DNA of 15,019 bases from assembly GCA_040758525.1 (NCBI GenBank), contig JBFLVQ010000163.1, positions 1 to 15,019 of the forward strand, written 5' to 3'. The position numbers and the translations under genes are program-made. Origin of the DNA: JBFLVQ01 sp040758525. GTDB taxonomy: Bacteria; Acidobacteriota; Blastocatellia; Chloracidobacteriales; JADJPF01. Shown here piece after piece: positions 1 through 7,468 of the stretch; the stretch's first letter is position 1, and each line of letters opens with the position of its first letter. The notes under the pieces were generated by a model. It was given only the letters and a program-made list of their open reading frames with translations. It made no database searches and was not told where the DNA came from.

Positions 1-90
1 TATTGTTAGAATTTGGTGATAAACCATAAATCTTCAAATTTATGAAAATGTTGATAGGTTTAACCTAAGGTTTAATATATTAGAACAAGG
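1..90. other. Non-coding stretch downstream of cas2
   Basis: This very A/T-rich stretch follows the cas2 stop codon. It holds a small hairpin, CATAAAT (25-31) and ATTTATG (38-44) with a 6-base loop, inside a looser outer pair (TAAACC near 20, GGTTTA near 57). Neither is G/C-rich or followed by a T-run on the minus strand, so this is at best a weak terminator. CRISPR arrays often lie next to cas2, but I see no direct repeat of CRISPR length here. Any array on this side must start beyond base 1. Confidence 0.4.
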
Positions 91-366
91 CTACACAAAT
101 TCAGCCACATTACTTATTGGTGCTGGTCCACCAATACGTTCAATACGCTTGGCACATGCTTCGCACAAAAAATAGAACCGTAAGGAGTCGCCTTCAGTCT
201 CTTTGATTTCATGGTTAAGTCGATCACGCAATTGGACATAAGCTTGATTTGAAAGATCACACTCAAATACGCTATATTGAACATGGCGGCCATAACTCTT
301 AAGTGCTTCGAAGATGCGTGTGCGCCTTCGGTCATTAGAGATATCATAAGTAATAACTACCCACAC
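91..366 (-). CDS. cas2: CRISPR-associated endonuclease-fold protein Cas2
   Basis: Cas2 is the small ferredoxin-fold subunit that bridges two Cas1 dimers in the spacer-integration complex. The 91-residue product is of usual family length. It begins with a beta strand ending in the conserved aspartate (VVITYD, D8), followed by the RRR segment and the family motif VQYSVFECDL near residues 29-38. The start codon is GTG, preceded by AGGAG with a seven-base gap, which decides the start. It is the last gene of the operon, 36 bases after cas1, as expected for the adaptation module cas4-cas1-cas2. Nothing looks damaged. Confidence 0.96.
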   Translation of the reverse strand: MWVVITYDISNDRRRTRIFEALKSYGRHVQYSVFECDLSNQAYVQLRDRLNHEIKETEGDSLRFYFLCEACAKRIERIGGPAPISNVAEFV

Positions 367-402
367 AATAGGACTCCTATTAAAGGCATACTAAACAGAT
401 CC

Positions 403-1419
403 TTACTTTGGAATAAAGGGCACATAGTTATCTAGTTCTCCCAGTAATACCTTAGCAATAATCCGAGCTTGTAATTCAATCATTCTCGAATACATGGTAT
501 TACTGTTTAATTGAGGATGTCGCACCTCTGTACGTTTGCGTTCCTCATAACCTTGTAAGAAAGTTTTACGAGTGGTCTCGTTCATCAATATTGCACCACC
601 AAGTTGTTCTGTGAATCCATCTGGAGATATTTGGCGTCGATTTATTAATGCTAGTACAGTAGCATCAACAATTAAAGGGCGAAATTCTTCCATTAGATCT
701 AATCCCAAGGAAGGTTGGTTATACCGTTCGCCATGCAGAAAGCCTGCATAAGGATCTAATCCTACGATAGCTGCGGCAGATATAGCATCTTTGGCGAGCA
801 TTGCATAACCAAAGCCAAGCATGGCATTAACTGGATCGGGAGCAGGTTGACGTTTTCGTCCTGTAAATGTAAAGGCGGAGTTTAATAATAGTTCATCAAA
901 TACACGAAAATATGCGGATGCTCCTTCCCCTTCATAGCCTCGCAAGACCTCCAAGGAATTAGCAAAGCGAGCGCCGCGCGAAGCTTGCCGCAACTGTACG
1001 ATCGCTTCTGTTAACCGTGCAATACGTTCTGGAGAAACATTATCAGCTCGCCGTGCACGCAGTAGGATAGTGCGCTGGTTGGCCAGTTTGCCGAATACAA
1101 TACCACGTGCAATCTTAAGACGTAGGGGTTGGTCATCTAATGCGCGATATTGTGCGCGTCGCAATCTAACATGGGCTGAATCCGGGGGCTGAAGTCGTCC
1201 GAAAAACCGTCCGGCATAGTTAGTAAAGCAAAGGTCAATGCGACGTGCAGCCATTGCCTGTAGTGCAGCAGGCGTCACAGTTACATTCTGAAAAACAACA
1301 ACGCTATCCAATTTGTGTAAAGGCATTTCCATTAACACTGCACGATCTTTAGTAACCATGAGGCGTTCATCAGTTAAGCGCACTACTGCTCCGTCTGTTG
1401 ATACATATAGAGTAGTCAT
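403..1419 (-). CDS. cas1: CRISPR integrase Cas1
   Basis: Cas1 is the metal-dependent integrase that inserts new spacers into the CRISPR array. The 338-residue product has the family layout, a beta-rich N-terminal domain (roughly residues 1-80) and a helical catalytic domain. The expected metal ligands are present: E163 in GYEGEGASAYF, H229 in FLHGER, and D241 with E244 in LDLMEEFRP. I place the start at the ATG at 1419, which overlaps the cas4 stop in an ATGA arrangement and follows GGAG about eight bases upstream, inside cas4. The frame stays open further upstream, but that extension covers the end of cas4 in another frame and does not resemble Cas1. The protein appears intact and active. 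Confidence 0.97.
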   Translation of the reverse strand: MTTLYVSTDGAVVRLTDERLMVTKDRAVLMEMPLHKLDSVVVFQNVTVTPAALQAMAARRIDLCFTNYAGRFFGRLQPPDSAHVRLRRAQYRALDDQPLRLKIARGIVFGKLANQRTILLRARRADNVSPERIARLTEAIVQLRQASRGARFANSLEVLRGYEGEGASAYFRVFDELLLNSAFTFTGRKRQPAPDPVNAMLGFGYAMLAKDAISAAAIVGLDPYAGFLHGERYNQPSLGLDLMEEFRPLIVDATVLALINRRQISPDGFTEQLGGAILMNETTRKTFLQGYEERKRTEVRHPQLNSNTMYSRMIELQARIIAKVLLGELDNYVPFIPK

Positions 1420-2033
1420 TCTTCGTCTCCGGCAAAAAGTTGTTCTAAAGTTAGTTTTCTCAGTCGTGCAGTTTCTGCGGGCAGACATACTTGATATAGA
1501 GAACAACCGTTGCATTTAGGAGTGAATTCAGCGCCAGGATCAAGTCGTGATTCGAGCATTTGCCAGATTGCTGCAACGGCACTTTCAGTTTCATTGCGCA
1601 GTGCGTTAGTAAGTGGCACGACCTTACGGCGGCCTGTCTGTGCATAGTAGATTGCACCTTCGGATAAGGCTGATAATTGCAGCATTTCCTCCAAGCAAAG
1701 TGCCTGTGCACAGACTTGTATTTCATCATTTTCCCATTTACCACGCCGTCCACGCTTATACTCAATAGGGCGGAAACAGCCATCTTTTTCCTCAATAAGA
1801 TCAGCAATACCACGTAATCTTAATCGATGAGAAATTAAATGGACATGTCTATATTCCTTAATTCCATCTCGCACTGTGCTGACACCACTATCAGTACGGT
1901 TATGCAACAAGCGACCCTCAAGAGTAAAAGCATTTTCTGCGAAAATACCTTCGCAATGGATCAGGTAGCAGCGGCGGGGGCAGTATGAAAAATGGTTAAG
2001 GGCTGATAAAGGGAGATAAGATATTTCTTCCAT
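1416..2033 (-). CDS. cas4: CRISPR-associated exonuclease Cas4 (RecB-like, Fe-S)
   Basis: Cas4 trims prespacers and helps select those next to a proper PAM, working with Cas1-Cas2. The 205-residue product has the RecB-type nuclease core: H44 in RLLH, D78 in GIAD, E91 and K93 in IEYKRG, and the glutamine-rich helix QVCAQ (106-110). Four cysteines suited to an iron-sulfur cluster are present: C18 in SYCPRRC, and C174, C177 and C183 in KCNGCSLYQVC. Its ATG lies four bases after the cas6 stop, with no good Shine-Dalgarno, so translation is probably coupled to cas6. Its own stop overlaps the cas1 start by four bases. All key residues are present. Confidence 0.95.
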   Translation of the reverse strand: MEEISYLPLSALNHFSYCPRRCYLIHCEGIFAENAFTLEGRLLHNRTDSGVSTVRDGIKEYRHVHLISHRLRLRGIADLIEEKDGCFRPIEYKRGRRGKWENDEIQVCAQALCLEEMLQLSALSEGAIYYAQTGRRKVVPLTNALRNETESAVAAIWQMLESRLDPGAEFTPKCNGCSLYQVCLPAETARLRKLTLEQLFAGDEE

Positions 2034-2037
2034 AAGA

Positions 2038-2856
2038 CTATTTTGAAGCTGGATGCACTTTTCTTACACAACCCAGTCCTCGGCTAGTTTTTGCCCCCAA
2101 TCCAGAGAAGAAGGAGGATTCTCCCATCAGGTGACACCAAAAGAGGAGTTTCGGATTATGAATACGGTAAGTTACTCGTCCAACAAACCCGGTCTTTTTC
2201 AACTGATCACCAATATCTACTGTAAGTGTTTCACCATGGAAGCGTGACACAGTTACATACTCATACACTTCATTTTGGAATCCATCTGGCACTAATAATG
2301 GAACTTCAGGCGCACTGTTCCAGCGTCGTGCTAATCCACCAAAAACAGATTCTGGCAGTGGTAATGGAGTATCACCACGTGGTCCTTGGGTAAAGATTGT
2401 GGGTGTAGCAAATTCAATTTCAATAAAATTGCTCTGGTCAGCAGCCTCTTGCGCACTTGTGATTATGTCTTGATAGGTTGCAAAGCCAACCCAAGTAGGC
2501 TTTTTCTCTGACACAGCAATAAGCTCTGCAATACAAAACTCAACTTTCCCTATTCGCAAACTTTCCTTCTCATTAACTAGGATATTCTGTACTAAAGCAG
2601 GATAAATCCGATCATCCAGACAGGCTATTCGTAATACCAATCGTGATAGCAAACGCGCGGATTCTTGTCCATATCCTGGCAATAGCATTGATAACGCGTA
2701 GGGGCGTAGTGCATCGCCAGCATGTAACTCTGTTGATAACTCTGGAGCTATTCTCCTTATCAAGTCCAGAAAAGCACCTTGCAGTTGAGCACCATTAATG
2801 CTTCGTAATGATGGGGTTTTAAGATCGTAAGTAGTTAGCACTATTGCATATGGCAT
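2038..2856 (-). CDS. cas6: CRISPR RNA-processing endoribonuclease Cas6
   Basis: Cas6 cuts the long array transcript inside each repeat to release crRNAs and is often retained on the 3' hairpin. The 272-residue product has two ferredoxin-like halves. The second contains FATPTIFTQG (149-158), LPLPESVFGGLARRWN (165-180) and the C-terminal glycine-rich loop FSGLGAKTSRGLG (250-262), all typical of the CRISPR_Cas6 family. H45 in LHAGDALRPYALSML is the best candidate catalytic histidine, by analogy only. I choose the ATG at 2856 because AAGGA sits seven bases upstream and it follows the helicase stop by ten bases. An upstream ATG in the same frame (2931) would overlap the helicase gene by 65 bases and add unrelated sequence. 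Confidence 0.9.
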   Translation of the reverse strand: MPYAIVLTTYDLKTPSLRSINGAQLQGAFLDLIRRIAPELSTELHAGDALRPYALSMLLPGYGQESARLLSRLVLRIACLDDRIYPALVQNILVNEKESLRIGKVEFCIAELIAVSEKKPTWVGFATYQDIITSAQEAADQSNFIEIEFATPTIFTQGPRGDTPLPLPESVFGGLARRWNSAPEVPLLVPDGFQNEVYEYVTVSRFHGETLTVDIGDQLKKTGFVGRVTYRIHNPKLLFWCHLMGESSFFSGLGAKTSRGLGCVRKVHPASK

Positions 2857-2866
2857 AGCTCTGTCC

Positions 2867-5308
2867 TTAACATATATAGAAACTTTCATATCGTTCCATA
2901 GCTGAACGCAATCCTGCAGCAGCGCGTGCAATATAATAAGCGGCTGTTCCCACTAATGCCTGAAAAATCCTAGTATTTTCTAGTGTTGAATCAAATACAG
3001 CGACTTCTGTAGGAATAAAACCAGCCGCACGCACGCGCTGGGCTAGTTTTATCCAAGTTCTCTCACTAAAAACCAGCATAGGAATATATAGTTCTGCCAT
3101 TATTGTTTGTAATTGTGGGTAAACAGGCACTTCATTGCGATGAATTCCATCACTCTTTGTAAAACCAAGCTTGATTTTGCCGAAGGCCCGTACACAATCA
3201 GTATCTAACTTTTCAAAGTTGGTTAGGTTATCAACCGATATTTGAAAGCGCAGTCGTAATCTATCCTTGCGTTCCCGAATCCCTTTAATTCGAACATAGA
3301 GAGGAATTTCCTCGTCAGGTTCTTGTTGGAAAAATTCATTAGCCGCTGTAGATGAAATATCTCTGAGAAACTGCTCTTGATCCACATATGGTTCAATATA
3401 ATAGTGCTTCATTAGATGAAGCACATCGTAAAACACGATATGTTGCTTAGGATGAAAAATATTGTCTTTATCGTAAGCGACTACAGGTATGCCACTAAAG
3501 ATATTTCGAAAGGTGAAGATGCCATCAATAGCTTTAAACTCACGGTAGATATAATCGTAGTAGAGTTGTAAATTATTTTTCTTTGTCAGATATTCCTGGA
3601 AATTTACTAATTCTTGTTTTGAGAAATTTACTACTTTTTGTTCAATTTCACCCTCAGTTGATGTTGTATTTTCCTTGCGTTTGGCAAGGTCGGCAGCAAA
3701 TTCACGCAAGAGTTTGTCAGGGAATTGAGGTTGATTTTTGCGGCATTTTTCTTCTTCATTTGAGAGAGATTGATACCGTATTAATCTTGCCTGAATTTGT
3801 CGCCAGGAAGGAGGCTTACGGATGGCAAAGATATTTGCTAAGAAGTCATGTACTTTTTCAATATTATGACGTTCTTGGATGGTAAATACTTCAGCTAATC
3901 TTTTCAAGGCTTGACCATTTTCGAAAAATCCTTCCGTAACAAGATAGTTCCAGAAATCAGCGCGTGGAGGAAATATACCATTTTCCTTTAATATGGTCTC
4001 TAGTGTGGCTCGATCAAGTGATTTTCCCTGAAGCTGGAGCGATTGCAGGCTCTGATAGGTTTTCGCGTCTACAACACAGAGTGCACTTGCTGTAACATGC
4101 TGCTCAGCCTTTTTCACAACACGTCCAACACGTCCCAACCGCTGCCAGAACTCATCCATATAACGAGCGGTAAAATAGATGTCATCCAACCCTTGTCGAT
4201 CTTTTCCGGTGCGAGAAAAGTTATAACCTATGTCAACAGTCGGAGTGGCGAGAATAAGATTTGCGTGCGAGGCTTCCCGGCGCAAAATAGCTGACACTGC
4301 CCCAGTTATGGTTTGGTACTCGCTCTTTCTGAAACAGGTTGCAGCAGCAGAGATATCAGCTAATGAGTGAGAGATTATTGCTACATCACGCCCTTGTGCT
4401 ATAGCAACACGAATGGCATCAACCTGGTTACTCACAATACCATCGATACCTTCATCACTAGATTCAAATTGGAGTGCAACAGTTGTTGTTGACATAGTGG
4501 CACTCTCTTCCATAGCCTTCACAGGTTGTGGAGGAATGAATACGATCTGTAAGCCTAATGTAGCTAGCTTCTGGAAAAACAGATCAATTTCTGGTTCTGG
4601 TGTTGCTGTTAAAAAAGTCATCCGGCAACCTTCGGTGAAAAAACCAAATTGTGCTAGTAGCGCGATGTAAAGAAAGAAGGCTGCCGCTTGTTTTGGTGAG
4701 TAATAGTGAAACTCATCGATTATTATGTAACGAAAACGACCGATCAGTTCAGTAATTAAATTACGACGATCCAGATGTCGAAAACGACCTTGCAAAATAC
4801 AGTAGAAGAGATCAGGATTGGTTACAAGAATAATCGGACGGCGTTCATTTATTTTATCTCCGACACCTAGATGAGGAGCAATATGTGCATTTCTGGGATT
4901 ACGTAGCAGTTCGTAAAAAGCTTCCCCCCGTCGCCAACGCGGTTCTTTTGCAATCTCAGTTATAATCCCGGCATGCACACGAATAACAATGTGTGGCAAG
5001 CCCTGAGAAGTTACGAATTGTTGTACATCATCGGCATGCTGACTGATCAATTCATTTGTTGGCGCAATGATAAGAGTATTGCCAGAATCTGCATCCTGCA
5101 TTTCTTTACGTAATAAATGAAGTAGGGAAGCCAGCGTTTTTCCTGTGCCTGTTTGATTGGTATTAATAACAATATGGGCAGTTGCCAGCGCTTGATAGTG
5201 ATCCTGTTGGTTTTGCAAAAGGAAATCATAGCCAGCCTGCCTCAGTTCAGGCAATAACTCTGTTGAGCGTCGTTGGTATTGTGGAAGAAGGATCATTTTA
5301 ATTGCCAT
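2867..5308 (-). CDS. cas3: Type I-D Cas3' DEAD/DEAH-type helicase
   Basis: This superfamily 2 helicase is recruited to the target-bound Cascade to unwind DNA. The 813-residue protein has a Walker A motif TGTGKT (53-58), Walker B DEFH (198-201), motif III TAT (234-236), motif V around VDIGYNF (358-364) and motif VI QRLGRVGR (389-396). There is no HD nuclease domain, which defines Cas3' of type I-D, where the HD domain is on Cas10d. I prefer the ATG at 5308 because GGAG lies six to seven bases upstream. A second ATG at 5326 overlaps the csc1 stop (TAATG) but lacks a Shine-Dalgarno. The gene sits between csc1 and cas6 rather than at the operon head as in well-known cyanobacterial loci. The long C-terminal part has no motif I recognise. 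Confidence 0.93.
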   Translation of the reverse strand: MAIKMILLPQYQRRSTELLPELRQAGYDFLLQNQQDHYQALATAHIVINTNQTGTGKTLASLLHLLRKEMQDADSGNTLIIAPTNELISQHADDVQQFVTSQGLPHIVIRVHAGIITEIAKEPRWRRGEAFYELLRNPRNAHIAPHLGVGDKINERRPIILVTNPDLFYCILQGRFRHLDRRNLITELIGRFRYIIIDEFHYYSPKQAAAFFLYIALLAQFGFFTEGCRMTFLTATPEPEIDLFFQKLATLGLQIVFIPPQPVKAMEESATMSTTTVALQFESSDEGIDGIVSNQVDAIRVAIAQGRDVAIISHSLADISAAATCFRKSEYQTITGAVSAILRREASHANLILATPTVDIGYNFSRTGKDRQGLDDIYFTARYMDEFWQRLGRVGRVVKKAEQHVTASALCVVDAKTYQSLQSLQLQGKSLDRATLETILKENGIFPPRADFWNYLVTEGFFENGQALKRLAEVFTIQERHNIEKVHDFLANIFAIRKPPSWRQIQARLIRYQSLSNEEEKCRKNQPQFPDKLLREFAADLAKRKENTTSTEGEIEQKVVNFSKQELVNFQEYLTKKNNLQLYYDYIYREFKAIDGIFTFRNIFSGIPVVAYDKDNIFHPKQHIVFYDVLHLMKHYYIEPYVDQEQFLRDISSTAANEFFQQEPDEEIPLYVRIKGIRERKDRLRLRFQISVDNLTNFEKLDTDCVRAFGKIKLGFTKSDGIHRNEVPVYPQLQTIMAELYIPMLVFSERTWIKLAQRVRAAGFIPTEVAVFDSTLENTRIFQALVGTAAYYIARAAAGLRSAMERYESFYIC

Positions 5309-5325
5309 AAGTACTCCAGATACCA

Positions 5326-6069
5326 TTAAGCACTATTGCCTTTGCTGCGATCTTCGAATCGGAAAGCCAAATTTGCTGCAATCGTAGAGTTATCATCAAG
5401 ATGGTAAACTTCTCCACGATAGACCACAGCCTGCATGACTGGGACAGGATGAATATTTATAATGTTGCAAAGCTCTACCTTGCCATTCTGAGGCCAATCA
5501 AGCGGATTGTAATAGCCAGTCAAGGAATATTTTCCTTGAGGTTGGCGTATAGCGCGTCGGGGCTGGCATTCCAGCCGCGCTTTACTAACGAATTTTCCTA
5601 GCCGCAGATAAGCTGGCAAATGCTCAATAGACATGCCAAAAACAAAAAAACGGAAGACCATTCCTGGCGCTAGCATCTTAATCGAACCTTGTTGCGGACG
5701 GTTATTGGCATATGGCTTTGGTTTGGTTTTCTTCTTCTCTGCAGGATCAAATAAGATTGCTCCATTGGTGTAAGTTGACCAATAGGTTTCCGTTTGTACA
5801 TTAAAGCGCTCGACACGAAACTGAAGTGGGGTAATTGGATAGGCTGGTGTCAAGTAAACACCTTGCTTGATCAAGGCCTGGAAATCCTCTGCATACTGAG
5901 GCCGATGTCGCTCAATGTAGTAGGGGCTTTGTGCCAGTCGGAGCGCATAAACGAGCGCATAATTGCCAATCACTGCCTCCGTTAAGTAAAGCCGATCAAT
6001 TTCCCGACTGGCAAAGAAAGTAGGTTCATGCAGCGTCAAACGGCAATCAAGCACCACAGTGTCAGACAT
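5326..6069 (-). CDS. csc1: Type I-D Cascade subunit Csc1 (Cas5d-type)
   Basis: Csc1 is the Cas5 subunit of type I-D. It caps the 5' handle of the crRNA and contacts Cas10d at the foot of the complex. The 247-residue product starts MSDTVVLDCRLTLHEPTFFA, matching the family's opening beta strand and the following E-P-F pattern, and contains IEHLPAYLRLGKFVSKARLE in the second half. I choose the ATG at 6069 because it follows the csc2 stop by ten bases and has GGAG about eight bases upstream. A longer frame to 6156 runs into csc2 and adds a lysine- and asparagine-rich stretch with no family resemblance. The assignment rests on the N-terminal pattern, the size and the position between csc2 and cas3', because Csc1 has no catalytic motif. 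Confidence 0.88.
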   Translation of the reverse strand: MSDTVVLDCRLTLHEPTFFASREIDRLYLTEAVIGNYALVYALRLAQSPYYIERHRPQYAEDFQALIKQGVYLTPAYPITPLQFRVERFNVQTETYWSTYTNGAILFDPAEKKKTKPKPYANNRPQQGSIKMLAPGMVFRFFVFGMSIEHLPAYLRLGKFVSKARLECQPRRAIRQPQGKYSLTGYYNPLDWPQNGKVELCNIINIHPVPVMQAVVYRGEVYHLDDNSTIAANLAFRFEDRSKGNSA

Positions 6070-6079
6070 GGTTAAGCTC

Positions 6080-7024
6080 CTATTTTGTGAGATAACAATT
6101 CTGTAGATTAGCGACCAATTTTTGTGGGTTCTTATATTCTTCTGCTGCTTCAGCAAGGACAGGTGTTAGTTGGTCACCGCTAAGCCAGTAGCCATTCCAG
6201 CCAAAAACCTGATTGAGCAATTCGCCCGCTGCCTTGGTAGCTGCGGCTACCACATCATTAGACTCCAATGGGTGTTGTCGTGATGGCAAGAAATCAAAAG
6301 TTTTCTGTGTCAGTTCGAGAGTACTGAAGATCTCCTGGCGACCAATGGCGATACCAAGCAGTCGATTATCAATACGCCCAATTCGCGTGCCGATCGCACC
6401 ATAGCGTGACGAACTTAATATGTTTCCCAACACATAGATAAACTCTGTCTGAGTAACATCTTTAAGAGTTTCTATATCGAGGAAGTGCACGCCAGGCCGG
6501 ACATATTCGGTTGAACCAAGTGACGTTGATGCCTCGCCAGTTGCAGGATTACGCATGGTGCTATTATCAAAGAGAGCATTAAATGTACGTTCAGCAGTAA
6601 TCTCAGTGGCATCCAATAAGGAAAAGGCATCTTCTGTCAATACACGGGAGCGTTGTGCTCCACCGCTTCCAACTGCATAGCCATAGATATAACAATCAGG
6701 ACATTCTCCGCAAGGTGCTTGAGTATTAAGCAGACAGGAGAGTTTTTCATAAACTCCATTATCACGTAATAATTCTCGACCGGAGCGACGTTCTACCGCA
6801 GTCTGTTTTCGTTTAGTAATAACGATACGATCGATGATTTCATGCACTTGTAATCCTGCCAAGGTTGCTTCTCGGCAAAGTGGCTCACCAGAACCTTCAG
6901 TACGGAATATCGCTTCACTTTGGGTAGTGCGCAAAAGCACTAAACTAATGAAGTGACCATGGGGAAGGTTTTTATAGCTATTTAGTAAAGCTGAAGTAAA
7001 TGGTTCTTTAGCAAAGACGGACAT
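6080..7024 (-). CDS. csc2: Type I-D Cascade backbone subunit Csc2 (Cas7)
   Basis: Csc2 is the Cas7 subunit that polymerises along the crRNA spacer to form the Cascade backbone. The 314-residue product has an RRM-like core. It carries an insertion with a cysteine cluster, CGECPDC (C105, C108, C111), a likely zinc site seen in Csc2 proteins, and the family-like stretch SSSRYGAIGTRIGRIDN in the second half. AAGGAG lies nine bases before the ATG, giving strong initiation, as expected for a subunit needed in several copies. It follows cas10d by 24 bases. No damage is visible. Confidence 0.94.
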   Translation of the reverse strand: MSVFAKEPFTSALLNSYKNLPHGHFISLVLLRTTQSEAIFRTEGSGEPLCREATLAGLQVHEIIDRIVITKRKQTAVERRSGRELLRDNGVYEKLSCLLNTQAPCGECPDCYIYGYAVGSGGAQRSRVLTEDAFSLLDATEITAERTFNALFDNSTMRNPATGEASTSLGSTEYVRPGVHFLDIETLKDVTQTEFIYVLGNILSSSRYGAIGTRIGRIDNRLLGIAIGRQEIFSTLELTQKTFDFLPSRQHPLESNDVVAAATKAAGELLNQVFGWNGYWLSGDQLTPVLAEAAEEYKNPQKLVANLQNCYLTK

Positions 7025-7048
7025 AACAGCTTTCTCCTTATTTGTAGT

Positions 7049-7468
7049 CTATTTTTTTTCTGACGAAGCCTGCTTTTTAGCTTCGCTTGCCTTACGCAAC
7101 TGCTGGCGCAGCAATGTCGTATAGGCTGCTTTGACAAGCTTTTCATCACGTATCAGTCGGCGAATATCGGCGTGGAAACCTTTTACCAGCAATTCGTCGA
7201 AAAATAATATCGTCCAGGTTTCAATAGCTTCATTGCGTTCTTGGCCTACGCCATACTCTGAAGTGCGCTCAATATGGCGTAAGATCTCTTCCATAGAGAC
7301 GAGTTTGAGGAAAGAAACTTCTCTATTTCCTTGACGGCGTAGCAACTGAAAAGCAATATCAATAGGTTTAATCAATGAAGTGTGAGCCAGTGTTGCCCCT
7401 CGGATCGATTTTTGCCAGGCAACTTCGGCCATCTGTTCTAAAATGTTTGTCACTGAAACATCATTCAT
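7049..7468 (-). CDS. cas11d: Small subunit Cas11d from an internal start in cas10d
   Basis: In type I-D, and in I-B and I-C, the small Cascade subunit has been reported to come from independent translation of the 3' end of the large-subunit gene. Here an in-frame ATG at codon 790 of cas10d (MNDVSVTNILEQMAEVA) is preceded by AAGGAG with an eight-base gap. The product would be 139 residues, mostly helical, and end in a lysine-rich tail, which fits a Cas11 subunit lining the Cascade belly. The signal is at least as strong as the one for csc2. What I see is the ribosome-binding site, frame and size; separate expression is inferred from the known mechanism. Confidence 0.8.
   Translation of the reverse strand: MNDVSVTNILEQMAEVAWQKSIRGATLAHTSLIKPIDIAFQLLRRQGNREVSFLKLVSMEEILRHIERTSEYGVGQERNEAIETWTILFFDELLVKGFHADIRRLIRDEKLVKAAYTTLLRQQLRKASEAKKQASSEKK

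Noticed and set aside
403..1515. Longer form of cas1 starting at 1515
   Set aside because: The first 32 residues are the cas4 3' end read in another frame. The ATG at 1419 has a Shine-Dalgarno and an ATGA overlap with cas4.
2053..2247. Plus-strand frames inside cas6, cas3', csc1, csc2 and cas10d
   Set aside because: All are antisense to clearly recognised cas genes and carry no credible start signals or domains.
5326..6156. Longer form of csc1 starting at 6156
   Set aside because: The extra 29 residues lie inside csc2, have no resemblance to Csc1 and no ribosome-binding site. The ATG at 6069 follows GGAG.
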